Source of the DNA: Plazaster borealis | Lineage: Eukaryota > Echinodermata > Asteroidea > Forcipulatida > Labidiasteridae | Direction of reading: 5' to 3' | NCBI GenBank assembly: GCA_021014325.1 | Contig: CM037463.1 | Coordinates: 7,757,001 to 7,821,000 of the forward strand | DNA length: 64,000 bases | Shown: in pieces, positions 38,501 to 44,439 of the stretch | Numbering within the stretch: the first letter of the stretch is position 1 | Layout of the letters: each line of letters opens with the position of its first letter | The notes under the pieces: generated by a model | The model's input: the letters and a program-made list of their open reading frames with translations, nothing else | Told to the model about the DNA's origin: nothing | Database searches by the model: none | Translations under genes and position numbers: made by a program

Positions 38501-41433
38501 CTGTAACAAGAAAGTTGGCCAGAGTCGTTAGGTTACAGTGGACCCTACCTGTGGAACAAACTATTCACCCAAGTTCGTCAAACCAACTCAATTATCAAGT
38601 TCAAGAAACTGCAGGAGTGAACAATTTAAACTTCACTAAAATATTGTTTGTGTTTCCTTTATCAAGCACCTTAATTGATCTATTTCACAGGATAAGGCGC
38701 TTTATAAGAACCTTGAGTATTATCGTTATTAATGTCTCATCTCATCAAGACAAGAAGAGCAAATTTCATTGAGACAGTACTAAACAATGAGTAGCTCATC
38801 CTTCTTCATAAGGCACAAAACTTGTCAGAACAATTTGTGAAGCTCAGTATTTGTTGGTTTCTCACAGATTCTTCAGATGCATGATGCTCGCCGAGTCTTC
38901 GCCCCAAATAGACCCTTGGAATTTGATGTCAACACAAGGTTTGACATGAGACAGCTGGGCTGTGGTCCATACAAGTACTTCTGCGTTGAATTTGGGAAGG
39001 ACAGTCTTGCTGTTCCAGATTTTGATATGCAACTTTCCAATGGGGATGTCAGTGTCAGTTGTCAGAGGTCCGTCTGTCCAGAAGGCAAGTATATGTCCAG
39101 ACCAAAAACAGTTCCGACCATGTTGGCAATGCCTAAAGCGCAGCTGTTAAAATGTTTCTAATGAACTGGTCAATGTTTGTAGACACGAGGTAACATCCAT
39201 ACTGTCAACCAAGACAATATTCTTTGAGTTTCTATAGTTTTACTTTTTCTAATGCTGTGAACAGGTGGAGGTACTGATCATAGTAGACCCGATAGTGGTG
39301 CTCAACCCAATCCAGGTACAATGAAGATGGCGAGAATCTCCCAGGTCGACTGGAGACTATTGGGACCAACAGTCTACCCAAATGGGGATAGTGATCTCCG
39401 CATACTGATGGCCATAACCCCACATCCCTCTTCTGACCGAATTGACGGGGGTGTCGGAAGTGGATTGTGGCGGGTTGGCATCTTCGCCAACAGCAACTCG
39501 AGGGGGAAACACCCTATGAAAGTCAACTATGAAAGGCAGATTCTGAGTCAGGAGGACCGTGATAGGAGCCTGATTCCCCAAGGACAACTGAACTTTGACA
39601 TGACTACTCCCTTTAACCTACGGAGGGCACACTGTGACAGCCAGTATCCCTTCTTGTGCCTGGAGATTGCCAAGGGGGAAACAGCCTGGCCAGACTTTAA
39701 TTTACCGTTTCCCAGTGATGCCGACTCCTATGTATCATGCCAGCGTTCTCCGTGTCTTATAAGTGAGTAGTATATAACAGTCTGCACCAATTACTCCTTT
39801 TGAAAATTAACCTCCTAATTGAGGCTGTTTTGAATTTTGGACATGGCACATTGCCAACATTGGGTATAGATGGCCAAAACAAGTTATACCTACTTGCTTT
39901 CACCAAATCTGTTGATGATTTCGTCAAGTGTATCTCACCATTGCATGGTACACTCAATGGAAACGTGGTCTACCAAACAAAAAATTCCGAAAGAGTCCAG
40001 CAACTGGCCGTCTGTTACTAACAACCCAATCGTTGCTATCCTAAAATAAATCTATATTAACAATTTTTCACATTTACACAACAGCTGATACAAGGGTGCA
40101 CAGTAATGTACCTGTAGCTACCGTCACGTCAGTCAGTGTGGGCGGTGCAACCATCCAGCCTGGCATAGAAAACAACCTGTTCTTTGATGTGAGAGTCAAC
40201 ATGGCAGACGATAGCTCTACCATTCGAGGAGCCAACCTATGGCGTCTTGAGATGTGGGGGAGCAAAACTGCAAGTGGACAGGGCCCACAGAGAGGCCACA
40301 ACAGCCAGGTACTCTCTGAAACACAGACCGACCGCAGCTACGTCCAGCCAGAGCCGGTGTATTTTGCAGCAGTACCATTCAGTTTGGACATGAGAAGCAA
40401 AACGTGTACCGATGTTACCTACATGTGTGCCAAATTCTCTAAGCAGGCTAATGCAGTTCCAGAGTTTAGTCTACAGGCATCACCAAGCAGTGATGTGCTT
40501 ACTAACTGTCGACCTGTAGATTGCAGCAGTAAGTGAAGCATCATCTGAATCAAGTTTGTAACGAAACAAAAAAAAGAATCAGCTGTTGCAAACTGCCTGC
40601 TGAACAAATTGACCTGTGGTATAAAAGCAGATATTGTCAATGGCCTGACTTTTTGACCCTAGCTGTCTTTTACAAAAGATGCTACTTTTTTTTCCTGTCG
40701 GAACTAAAACACAATAACTTCCTCTGGTGAGGATTTTCTGCTCATCTGTAAACATTTTACCAAAGTGGTACAGGTACAAAATAACACACACACCAGCATT
40801 CAAAAGTATACCAAACAATGCATTTGCATTGCTCAGTGTGTTGAGAATTGAATGGAATAAGTAAATTAAATTCACAAGCTCTACCAAAAAATGTTTTACG
40901 TGCTAGACCAATAACATGGCAACAACTTTGTGTCTTTTTGTAACTTCAATTACATAAATGAATATTTTGTTTCACTTTTATCCACTCCAGGCCCACGCAA
41001 TTCCCAGATAACAGTCACCGGGCTCTCCCTGTTCCAGATGGTGGGTAATGGCCTCCGACCTGGCCGACCTAACACCCTGACCGTTGGCGTCCGTGTCACC
41101 TATGACTCGGCAGAGAGTGTTGGCTTTTCAGGAACCGACATGTGGTCTTTGAAGATGTGGATGTCCGCAAAGGCAAATGGCAAGGGCACCAAAGTGAGCG
41201 CGGTAACCCAGGCCTTAGATAGCAACCTTGCCTCTGTGCCTTTTGTGATCGGTCAAGAGCTGCAGTTCAGAGGTATAGATTTCAGTGTGAATCTTATGGG
41301 GAAAAGATGCAAGGCTGCACGATACATGTGCGCGACGTTGTCAAAGAATGCAGGATCAAGCGAGCCCTATGAGCTCCTTGCAAGCCCTAATTCCAAAAGC
41401 CTGACTAAGTGCCTTCCTGTAAACTGTTCCTGA
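55..41433 (+). CDS. large modular extracellular protein: 5 Kazal domains plus 14 copies of an unrecognised four-cysteine repeat (5' partial)
   Basis: Twenty-one exons chain in one frame with good splice sites to a TGA at 41431-41433, about 2,427 codons; the start lies upstream of the window. Domain order is Kazal 1-4, repeat 1, Kazal 5, repeats 2-14. The repeat is about 130 residues: a strand with L-x-W, then LTP, a core like LWRVGLFGS, DGSG-x-RF, ILS, LEFDI, then GC-x5-C-[IVL]-EF and a final SC-x4-C. Almost every exon is phase 1-1 and holds one whole domain, the classic layout for exon shuffling of extracellular modules. There is no transmembrane segment or tail after repeat 14, so a secreted matrix or body-fluid protein is inferred. 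Kazal_FS domains are usually found in extracellular proteins; the four-cysteine repeat matches no family I can name. Function is unknown. An automatic pipeline might call it agrin-like or follistatin-like from the Kazal part alone. Confidence 0.8.
1070..1284. mobile_element. MITE with CACTGCAAAAACT termini (unit 1)
   Basis: Begins CACTGCAAAAACTGGGGTG and ends with the inverse CCCAGTTTTTGCAGTG, about 215 bp, near-palindromic inside (CACCATGGGTGTTGTCAC). A broken relative starts at 873. The same unit recurs at 5498-5712, and complete relatives lie at 9733-9958 and 14489-14707. Confidence 0.7.
1540..1754. mobile_element. hAT-like MITE (copy in array unit 1)
   Basis: Terminal inverted repeats CAGGGGCGGATCCAGG and CCTGGATCCGCGCCTG bound about 215 bp with a pyrimidine-rich centre. 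This terminus is typical of hAT-derived MITEs. A clear 8-bp target duplication is not visible. Confidence 0.6.
1761..2240. mobile_element. 480-bp element with GTGCACCCCA termini (unit 1)
   Basis: Starts GTGCACCCCACA and ends GTGGGGTGC, an inverted terminal repeat. A diverged relative lies at 24645-25113 in another intron of the same gene, which shows it is a dispersed element. An open frame on the minus strand inside it is not conserved between copies. Confidence 0.6.
3346..3403. repeat. 18-bp stem hairpin in the array unit
   Basis: AGTGGCCTGACGTTTCGA is followed 22 bp later by its exact reverse complement. The same hairpin recurs in unit 2 near 7779-7836. Degenerate traces lie near 40640 and 48075, which suggests the end of a dispersed element. 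Confidence 0.6.
4483..4626 (+). CDS. Kazal domain 2 exon (tandem duplicate)
   Basis: This is an identical copy of the Kazal 1 exon, 4,428 bp downstream, with the same acceptor, donor and phase 1-1 boundaries. In a spliced mRNA it would add a second identical 48-residue Kazal module directly after the first. Its identity to its neighbours means either a very recent duplication or ongoing homogenisation. Confidence 0.85.
5498..5712. mobile_element. MITE with CACTGCAAAAACT termini (unit 2)
   Basis: Array copy of the element at 1070-1284. Confidence 0.7.
5968..6186. mobile_element. hAT-like MITE (copy in array unit 2)
   Basis: Same element as at 1540-1754. The inner pyrimidine tract and the right terminal repeat differ from copy 1, making it one of the few regions that distinguish the array units. 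Confidence 0.6.
6193..6672. mobile_element. 480-bp element with GTGCACCCCA termini (unit 2)
   Basis: Second array copy of the element at 1761-2240, nearly identical to it as expected from the tandem duplication. Confidence 0.6.
8915..9058 (+). CDS. Kazal domain 3 exon (tandem duplicate)
   Basis: This is the third identical copy of the same Kazal exon, 4,432 bp after copy 2, phase 1-1 with GTGAG donor. It lies in the last, incomplete unit of the tandem array; the flanking intron departs from the array consensus at about 9821. Confidence 0.85.
9733..9958. mobile_element. complete CACTGCAAAA MITE at the array edge
   Basis: Starts CACTGCAAAACTTGG and ends CCCAGTTTTTGCAGTG. Its left half matches the truncated copy at 873-960 in unit 1 and the equivalent in unit 2; its right half occurs only here. 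The end of the tandem array (9820/9821) falls inside it. Confidence 0.7.
9959..12028. other. intron sequence between Kazal 3 and Kazal 4
   Basis: No coding exon is supported. It holds a partial CACTGCAAAAACT element near 10598, a degenerate TTAA-type MITE at about 11268-11660 and part of an AATTTCATAGA element near 11748-11925. Confidence 0.5.
12029..12169 (+). CDS. Kazal domain 4 exon (diverged)
   Basis: Acceptor CCCACAG and donor GTACAG bound a 141-nt phase 1-1 exon. It encodes a follistatin-type Kazal domain (VCGTDGVTYNSLC, then C-x6-C and a last Cys before PR). It is clearly diverged from Kazal 1-3, so it predates their duplication. The P1-position residue is Gly, unlike classical serine-protease inhibitors. 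Confidence 0.88.
12358..12932. mobile_element. AATTTCATAGAGCTGC element, interrupted by a TTAA MITE
   Basis: The outer element starts GGGCCCAATTTCATAGAGCTGC and ends CTATGAAATTGGGCCC. It is split at a TTAA by the 368-bp MITE at 12529-12896. Related uninterrupted copies lie near 16012-16211, 42651-42845 and 63040-63220. Confidence 0.7.
12529..12896. mobile_element. TTAA-targeting MITE (nested)
   Basis: Starts AGGCATTGTACACGTTTGG and ends with the inverse, CAGTGCCT. It is flanked on both sides by TTAA (12525-12528 and 12897-12900). Removing it restores the continuous outer element, which proves the target duplication. TTAA duplication is known for piggyBac and Kolobok groups; assignment to either is inference. 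Confidence 0.78.
13080..13800 (+). pseudogene. degenerate non-LTR retrotransposon fragment (RT C-terminal region)
   Basis: Two frames together read like the end of a LINE reverse transcriptase of the jockey/CR1 type: RPWSDPSLKSTVPA near 13393, VESVQRIAARFVCKDFRRKS near 13466, LGWKSFEERRTMSRL near 13549. Frame shifts and stops break it. Just upstream (13100-13160) is a CGAAACGTCGAGACCAAA segment typical of retroelement ends. It lies in the intron before repeat 1. Confidence 0.6.
14489..14707. mobile_element. CACTGCAAAAACT MITE
   Basis: Full-length copy with both ends (CACTGCAAAAACTGGGTG and CCCAAGTTTTTGCAGTG) in the 7-kb intron before repeat 1. Confidence 0.7.
14708..18276. other. 7-kb intron interior, no gene supported
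   Basis: I see only short unlinked open frames. A repeat at 15540-15625 contains a Cys/Trp-rich frame whose relative recurs near 49265-49325. An AATTTCATA element copy occupies 16012-16211. A further dispersed element at about 16770-16990 shares inverted sequence with 22640-22790 and 26575-26640. Confidence 0.45.
18277..19073. mobile_element. TTAA MITE, enlarged
   Basis: Left end after TTAA (GGGTCTGTATACGTTTGG) and right end AACGTACACCGTCCCT before TTAA. It is about twice the length of its relative at 42257-42607 because of roughly 400 bp of extra sequence between about 18608 and 19000, probably a nested insertion. Confidence 0.55.
19262..19684 (+). CDS. four-cysteine repeat 1 exon
   Basis: A 423-nt phase 1-1 exon after TTTTTTGCAG with donor GTACGT. 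It carries the full repeat: DLWKLGIYG core, IPQILS, GC-DELRY-LC-TEF and a last CFDLPC. It differs from the other repeats by an extra cysteine pair in the central loop (YGCRYDDGWC), probably a repeat-specific disulfide. Its codons are strikingly GC-rich compared with repeats 6-9. Confidence 0.88.
19812..19988 (+). CDS. Kazal domain 5 exon
   Basis: A 177-nt phase 1-1 exon (TTTACAG acceptor, GTAGGC donor) with a Kazal domain: two early Cys, IVCGSDGVTYETEC, then C-x7-C and a longer loop before the last Cys. It lies between repeats 1 and 2, so the two module types are interleaved rather than fully segregated. Confidence 0.87.
20106..20418. mobile_element. TTAA MITE in the intron after Kazal 5
   Basis: Starts GGGCACTGAACACGTTTGG after TTAA and ends ACGAGTACAGTGCC. 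Open frames inside it belong to the MITE family, as the same peptide recurs in the copy at 43278-43650. Confidence 0.65.
20783..21011 (+). CDS. four-cysteine repeat 2, first half
   Basis: Exon after TTCCCCCCAG, ending before GTAAGG in phase 2. It encodes the N-terminal half of repeat 2 (NLWKMGIYGSRFEDGSG, IPQLLDE) and stops at AAGK. The cysteine half lies 4.6 kb downstream. The codon completed across the junction is Lys and the joined reading continues the repeat pattern. Confidence 0.83.
21328..21482. repeat. hairpin MITE
   Basis: Left ATAGACTACTTCGCAAAT pairs with right ATTTGCGAAAAAGTCTAT; the centre holds an inner stem around TCTAGTTAGCGA and TCGCTAACTAGA. It lies in the intron dividing repeat 2. 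Confidence 0.6.
21836..21898. repeat. perfect 18-bp inverted repeat
   Basis: TCATTTTGGGTGTCAAAA and its exact reverse complement are separated by 27 bp. It sits between the hairpin MITE at 21328 and the fold-back at 21946. Confidence 0.65.
21946..22519. mobile_element. fold-back element, two 252-bp arms
   Basis: Arms 21946-22197 and 22268-22519 are reverse complements with only scattered mismatches; the loop is 70 bp. Identical open frames on the two strands are simply the two arms read in opposite directions. The loop contains a further copy of the arm-end motif AAAAGAAAGGTCTAT. Confidence 0.85.
22900..22980 (+). pseudogene. broken THAP zinc-finger first exon
   Basis: From an ATG the frame reads MVNYCAVIGCQNATRTDVQ, matching the start of THAP domains (C-x4-C). 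The expected FH motif appears as NLNFHSPS only after a frame change, and a GTAAGT donor follows. No second THAP exon with the remaining Cys/His was found. A relic of a THAP transposase (P-element type) or THAP gene is inferred. Confidence 0.4.
22981..24644. other. intron interior, no gene supported
   Basis: AT-rich intron sequence with a 29-base T run near 23561-23589, and a GC-richer tract at 24180-24560 that holds a three-fold CATACAAGCGC tandem near 24406-24436. No exon compatible with the gene was found. Confidence 0.45.
24645..25113. mobile_element. diverged copy of the GTGCACCCCA element
   Basis: Termini GTGCACCCCACA and GTGGGGTGCAC. The interior matches 1761-2240 along most of its length with many substitutions, so it is an independent older insertion in the intron splitting repeat 2. 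Confidence 0.6.
25599..25804 (+). CDS. four-cysteine repeat 2, second half
   Basis: Exon after TCCTACAG, entering in phase 2 and leaving in phase 1 (donor GTGAAT). It supplies the C-terminal half of repeat 2: DFDVAAVGC, KFLCLEFTRGDSP and VACKLVPC. Alone it looks like an orphan open frame, but phase and content match the exon ending at 21011. Confidence 0.85.
25902..26357 (+). CDS. four-cysteine repeat 3 exon
   Basis: A 456-nt phase 1-1 exon (CCTCACAG acceptor, GTAGGA donor). It holds one full repeat with NLVRVGLFGS, KQILS, VTGLGCSEYSFLC-VEL and ICKEIPC. It lies only 97 bp after repeat 2. Confidence 0.9.
26777..27232 (+). CDS. four-cysteine repeat 4 exon
   Basis: A 456-nt phase 1-1 exon (GTCCAG acceptor, GTAATT donor). 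It begins with a short GNHGGN linker, then LSWNL, GLWRVGLYASEDSD, RQILS, VTGLGCGELNYIC-LEF and CKQWPWC. Closest in sequence to repeats 2 and 3. The final pair is C-x5-C rather than C-x4-C. Confidence 0.9.
27412..27897 (+). CDS. four-cysteine repeat 5 exon
   Basis: A 486-nt phase 1-1 exon (TCAACAG acceptor, GTGGGT donor). A Gly/His linker (SHGGGGHGNPSQ) precedes the repeat: VRWGRRPAPDRPGD, LWRVGLFGSDVSDGSGTRF, NVLS, GC-x5-C-IEF and SCQNISC. It pairs most closely with repeat 9 (shared RPDRPGD-type segment). Confidence 0.9.
28379..28915 (+). CDS. four-cysteine repeat 6 exon with Gly/His repeat linker
   Basis: A 537-nt phase 1-1 exon (TCTACAG acceptor, GTATGT donor), the longest repeat exon. Its extra length is a linker built from an 18-bp unit (GCTGGAGGTCATGGTGGT) repeated three times, encoding AGGHGG units, then a His/Gly/Pro stretch. 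The repeat follows: LRWSRPTPSAENPS, NLWKLKKFES, NILHS, AGCGHPFLC-LEF and CKKLTC. The frame is open upstream through the intron, but the splice acceptor and phase place the exon start at 28379. Confidence 0.9.
29330..29760. repeat. compound inverted/direct repeats before repeat 7
   Basis: GCAACCGTGGACC occurs twice directly and once inverted around 29329-29403. Near 29675-29757, CCCTTGTGGGGTCCA is present twice directly and once inverted (GGACCCACAAGGG). A CA run lies at 29257-29274. Open frames here are built from these repeats. Confidence 0.5.
29793..30281 (+). CDS. four-cysteine repeat 7 exon
   Basis: A 489-nt phase 1-1 exon (AATGCAG acceptor, GTTAGT donor). A Gly/Asp linker (RGSDGGGD) leads into LRWTNPTT, NMWKLTMFGS, REINNILHSGNLNKP, LEFEI, AACAHQYLC-LEF and CKRLTC. 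It is closely related to repeats 6 and 8, indicating a local exon duplication. Confidence 0.91.
30590..31066 (+). CDS. four-cysteine repeat 8 exon
   Basis: A 477-nt phase 1-1 exon (TTAAAG acceptor, GTAAGT donor). Linker GGGQGGGNPPD and SHGGN, then LRWTSPTTSAENPS, NMWKLTMFGSD, GGNLNKPVIPGQNLEF, GCAHDFLC-IEF and CKRLTC. It is the nearest relative of repeat 7. Confidence 0.91.
31206..31682 (+). CDS. four-cysteine repeat 9 exon
   Basis: A 477-nt phase 1-1 exon (TATGCAG acceptor, GTGAGT donor). Linker AGHGGGNPPETP, then LNWGRLPSRPDRPGD, RLWSVGLFGSD, NVLSKS, GCVHPYFC-IEF and CQRVSC. The next downstream intron is the one enlarged by the 3.9-kb transposon. Confidence 0.91.
31756..32055. mobile_element. 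TTAA MITE, right end truncated
   Basis: Left end after TTAA (AGGGTCTATATACGTTTGG) and the central GAAGCGTTTCTGTCAGAAACG hairpin match the copies at 18277 and 42257. The right terminal repeat is not found. Confidence 0.5.
32655..32697 (+). pseudogene. stranded 5' piece of the repeat-10 exon (linker)
   Basis: After a good acceptor (CTTTACAG) the phase-1 frame reads NTGQTPGGHTGHSG, a typical Gly/His linker of this gene, and then runs straight into the transposon at 32698 and a stop. Removing the transposon and one target-site copy joins this frame exactly to GIDPSLP at 36641. The piece is therefore inferred to be the original start of the repeat-10 exon, now cut off. Confidence 0.72.
32698..36636. 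mobile_element. 3.9-kb transposon inserted in the repeat-10 exon
   Basis: Ends are GGGGTGTTTCATAAAG and its exact inverse CTTTATGAAACACCCC. Flanking CAGG at 32694-32697 and 36637-36640 looks like a 4-bp target duplication; a 2-bp AG duplication with one more G in each end is equally possible. Subterminal regions on both sides are rich in AATCTTA/TAAGATT motifs. The interior is AT-rich and holds a spliced minus-strand frame. The superfamily is not recognised. Confidence 0.8.
34576..35294 (-). CDS. spliced open frame inside the transposon (5' partial)
   Basis: Three minus-strand segments, 35294-35183, 34884-34753 and 34613-34576, join in frame with acceptors ACAAAG, TTTCAG and TTGCAG and donors GTAAAC and GTAAGT, ending in TGA. 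The text includes LQVLADFLKALLTSYLGKRN, PTNPTLEQVFRIPWHPHSKY and a short C-terminus. I do not recognise it. It could be an accessory transposon protein; no transposase motif was seen. The upstream exon and start codon were not found. Confidence 0.35.
36640..37077 (+). CDS. four-cysteine repeat 10 exon (uses a transposon-end acceptor)
   Basis: A 438-nt phase 1-1 exon with donor GTAATT. The acceptor CACCCCCAG is formed by the right end of the inserted transposon plus target DNA. Content: ISWIPTP, RLWRIGLYGNMYKDG, EQILTP, DGFGCDLHRYLC-IEF and CRPYFC. It lacks the Gly/His linker, which remains on the far side of the insertion. The exon could also be skipped without a frameshift, because its boundaries are symmetric. 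Confidence 0.8.
37078..38025. other. intron between repeats 10 and 11
   Basis: No exon is supported. Relics of element ends occur (for example near 37500-37640, resembling the inner part of the SINE family), but nothing is intact. Confidence 0.4.
38026..38282 (+). CDS. four-cysteine repeat 11, first half
   Basis: Exon after CATCTCAG ending before GTATTA in phase 0. A Pro/Glu linker (PNPEPQPEP) precedes FTWRTG, NLWRVGVYGSSVEHG and DYNPQ. The frame runs on into the intron, but the cysteine half of the repeat is missing and is found in the next exon. Confidence 0.84.
38868..39084 (+). CDS. four-cysteine repeat 11, second half; GC donor
   Basis: Exon after TTCTCACAG in phase 0: ILQMHDARRVFAPN, LEFDVNTRFDMRQLGC, KYFCVEF and SCQRSVC. 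The conserved phase-1 end falls at GAAG followed by GCAAGT, a textbook GC-AG donor; no GT donor at that point keeps the frame. Confidence 0.84.
39265..39762 (+). CDS. four-cysteine repeat 12 exon
   Basis: A 498-nt phase 1-1 exon (GAACAG acceptor, GTGAGT donor). Linker GGTDHSRPDSGAQPNPG, then VDWRLLG, GLWRVGIFANSNSRG, RQILS, and a variant cysteine motif: HC-x7-C-LEI instead of GC-x5-C-IEF. It ends with SCQRSPC. Confidence 0.9.
40085..40528 (+). CDS. four-cysteine repeat 13 exon (diverged)
   Basis: A 444-nt phase 1-1 exon (ACAACAG acceptor, GTAAGT donor). It keeps NLWRLEMWGSKTASG, QVLSE, CTDVTYMC-AKF and NCRPVDC, but lost the Trp of the first strand and the Gly before the first Cys. Repeats 13 and 14 form a separate C-terminal subtype. 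Confidence 0.88.
40991..41433 (+). CDS. four-cysteine repeat 14, terminal exon
   Basis: Last exon, after TCCACTCCAG, entering in phase 1 and ending with TGA at 41431-41433. It encodes TDMWSLKMWMSAKANGKG, CKAARYMC-ATL and KCLPVNCS-stop. The protein ends one residue after the last cysteine, so there is no room for a membrane anchor or GPI signal. Confidence 0.9.
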
Positions 41434-42067
41434 ATCTATTCTTGAAGGGGGCGGGTTAAACTATATGCTTGTAGAATAATGCGTACAGTACAAAGTATTT
41501 AAAGTGCACTGCATGGCCATAATAATGTGTTCAGTATCCTCCAGTACCTGTATTAGTGTTACCCATTGACCATGTTTTCACTGTGGAACTTTTTGAAGCC
41601 TTTATATTTGAAGATCGTATTATCAACACACAAACCTTTGTATCCTAACATGGATAACATAAAGACTGGATATGAAACTTGGACGAAATGGGTTACATAG
41701 GTACACGAACATGAATGATGTGAAAAACAAAACAAAAGCACCACAGTACTCTCATCTTGTAACATAACTGACATTTGATGTTACCACGCGAGGTGCTACT
41801 TCTTAATTATGCCTATTTTTACATTTGTTAATGCATGTTGTTAATATCCGGCTATGTAAATTTGCTTTTGTGATAGACCCCTTTGACATAAGGTCACTAG
41901 CCCAAACAGTGCCCTCACTGGGGTCAAAGGAAAACCTGGTATTGGCTAAGATTTGTGCGTGGCACGTGTACGAATTCACGTTTCCATTGTTTGACCTCAG
42001 CAATGGTGGCCAATGCAAGGGGGTCTATACAACTATTTTTTGTTCTTAAGAAATATAAGTATCAAAC

Positions 42068-42073
42068 AATAAA
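42068..42073 (+). terminator. candidate polyadenylation signal of the modular gene
   Basis: AATAAA lies about 635 bp after the stop codon. It is a plausible 3' end for the + strand gene. It has not been tied to a cleavage site, and an earlier variant signal cannot be excluded. Confidence 0.4.
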
Positions 42074-42256
42074 AATCTCTTTGGTCAAACAAAAAGAATT
42101 ACGAAGTTCAGACTATTGTAAGCAAAAATGAACCCTTTGGCCTTAGATCACATTTGCCTGCAGCAGGAAAAAATAAACACAGTAAACCCCCAGAGGAAGC
42201 TGAAAGGGTGAACATTCAAAAATGACTCATCAAAAATAAAAATACATGGAGTTTAA

Positions 42257-42607
42257 AGGTTCTGTATACGTTTGGTAATTGCACATCAAGTTAATGGCAA
42301 AAAAAACTTACTTGGTAAGAAGTACAGCAGCTTCTGAAAGTACAAAGCATTTCGAGAAACACTTCACTTTGAAGTAATGTGGTTACGGAAAAAGACATCA
42401 GTTTTTATCCCCAAAAAATTAATGTGAGAAGCGTTTCTCTCAGAAACGTTTCTCAGATTGAGTATTCTAATTGCAGATTCTTCTTCCTGCGTGGACACTG
42501 CTCCAGATTTTCGGCAAAATTGTTCACAGGTTAGTTTTATGGTATATATCTACTATAGGGTATTGAAACAAACAGTGGGTTCCAATTACCAAACGTATAC
42601 AATCCCT
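42257..42607. mobile_element. TTAA MITE in the intergenic region
   Basis: Both TTAA flanks are present (42253-42256 and 42608-42611), with ends AGGTTCTGTATACGTTTGG and AACGTATACAATCCCT. Confidence 0.7.
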
Positions 42608-43277
42608 TTAATGGCAAATTATGAGTGATGTTATGGTGCTGCAGCACACCGTGGCCCAATTTCATAGAGTCGCCCAAGCAGAAAATGTTGTTAACCTTTT
42701 TCTGCCTAGCAAAATGGAGCAGGATACCAGATACCAGATAGTACACATGGCATGGCATTTTGGCTGGTAACCTTATTCTGGTAAGCAACAATTTGCTGTG
42801 CTTAGTGACCTTTTGTGCCTAAGCAGCTCTATGAAATCGGGCCCTGGGCAAAAGAGTCTATTTGGAAGGTGTTGGGAAGGTCGGGGTAAAAACTGCATAA
42901 AATTGATCACAAAAGGGCAGTAGTAAACACAATATATATATGGCTTGAGATTCCGCCATGGTTCTGGCCTTGGACCACTTTAAAATACATTTAGATCTAA
43001 TAATGAAAGTGACCTACATTCAGGGGTAATGACCTTGCTCCCAACCCCGCCCCACCCCCATGTATGCAAATCCAGGCCTGTGACTCACTAATGCCCTTCC
43101 TCAAATTGCATTTTTGACTGGTCTTTTAATAAAGGTACATGTACTGCTTAAAAATATTCTGACATTACCTAAGTAAAAAAAATAAATAATAAAAAATAAA
43201 AATAGACTAAACCTGCATTATCATAATTAGGCAAACATGATTAATTTATTATTGAATCCAGTTCAAATTATTCTTAA

Positions 43278-43650
43278 AAGAACTGAACACGTTTGGTAAT
43301 TGTCAAGGACCAGTATTCTCACTTGGTGTATCCCAACATATGCATAAAATAACAAGCCTGTGAAAATTTGGGCTCAATGAATTGGTCATCGAAGTTGCAA
43401 GAAAATGATGAAAGAAAAAACACCCTTGTTGTATAAATTTGTGTGCTTTCAGATAGGAATAAAAGGCCTCTTGCAAGAAGTCTTTATTTATTTTAGTGAG
43501 AAATTACCTCTTTCTCAAAAACTACGTTACTTCAGAGGGAGTCGTTTCTCACAATGTTTTATACTAACAACAGCTCTCCGTTGCTCATTACCAAGTAAGT
43601 TTTTATGCTAATATATATTTTGAGTAATTACCAAACGTGCACAGTGCCTT
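43278..43650. mobile_element. TTAA MITE in the intergenic region
   Basis: Ends AGAACTGAACACGTTTGG and ACGTGCACAGTGCCT. It is the inverted-orientation relative of the nested copy at 12529-12896. Confidence 0.68.
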
Positions 43651-44439
43651 TAAATAACAAAATGAAGTAGAAACTGGACCAGATAAATATATTGTTATAA
43701 TACATTTATATGAGTCTTACATTAGTGCTGGTACAAAGCACCTCAACATATTTGGACTGCTACGCATGCATGGTAGTTTATTTGCAATTCTACCATTTTC
43801 ATTATATTTTGAGGCGCGATTTTGAAAACAATATTTCAGATACTTTTTAAAAAGATGGCCACCATTTTGCAAATTATGGGCATTGCCCTGTTTTTTGTTT
43901 TATTTTAAACAGGATTTATGTCTTTGGTTGCCAGGGCTAACTCAACAAAGAACTTGTTTGTGTTAATTTTGTAATATTTTAATTAAGAGAGAATCCTTGC
44001 CAAAAATACTAATGCTTCCGTACATATGTTAATAAATCATTTTTATAAAATGGTAATACTGGTAAATAATAATATTCAGTTCTTATATATAACTCTTTAT
44101 CAAACATGTAGCACCTTGTAATGGATAACAAGGTGCTGTGGGGCACGCATAATCCAGCCTACTTTATTTCATTTAAGGACTGGTACATGTACAGTCTGAT
44201 ATGTAGAGTCAGAAAGATAACCTTGTTCCATTTGACCTCCAGGGCATAACTAGCAGGTGCCCTCGCCAAAATTGATGTCTGCCCCCTCCCCCAATTTAAA
44301 ATCTTGACCTTTGAGATTAAAAATTACTAGAATTAAATCATTTCATGAGCTTTTATGTAGTATTACTTAATGTTTTAAAACTATTTTTTTTCTTACATAC
44401 ATGCACACAGTGTAATCAATTATATATTTCTGGTAATGA

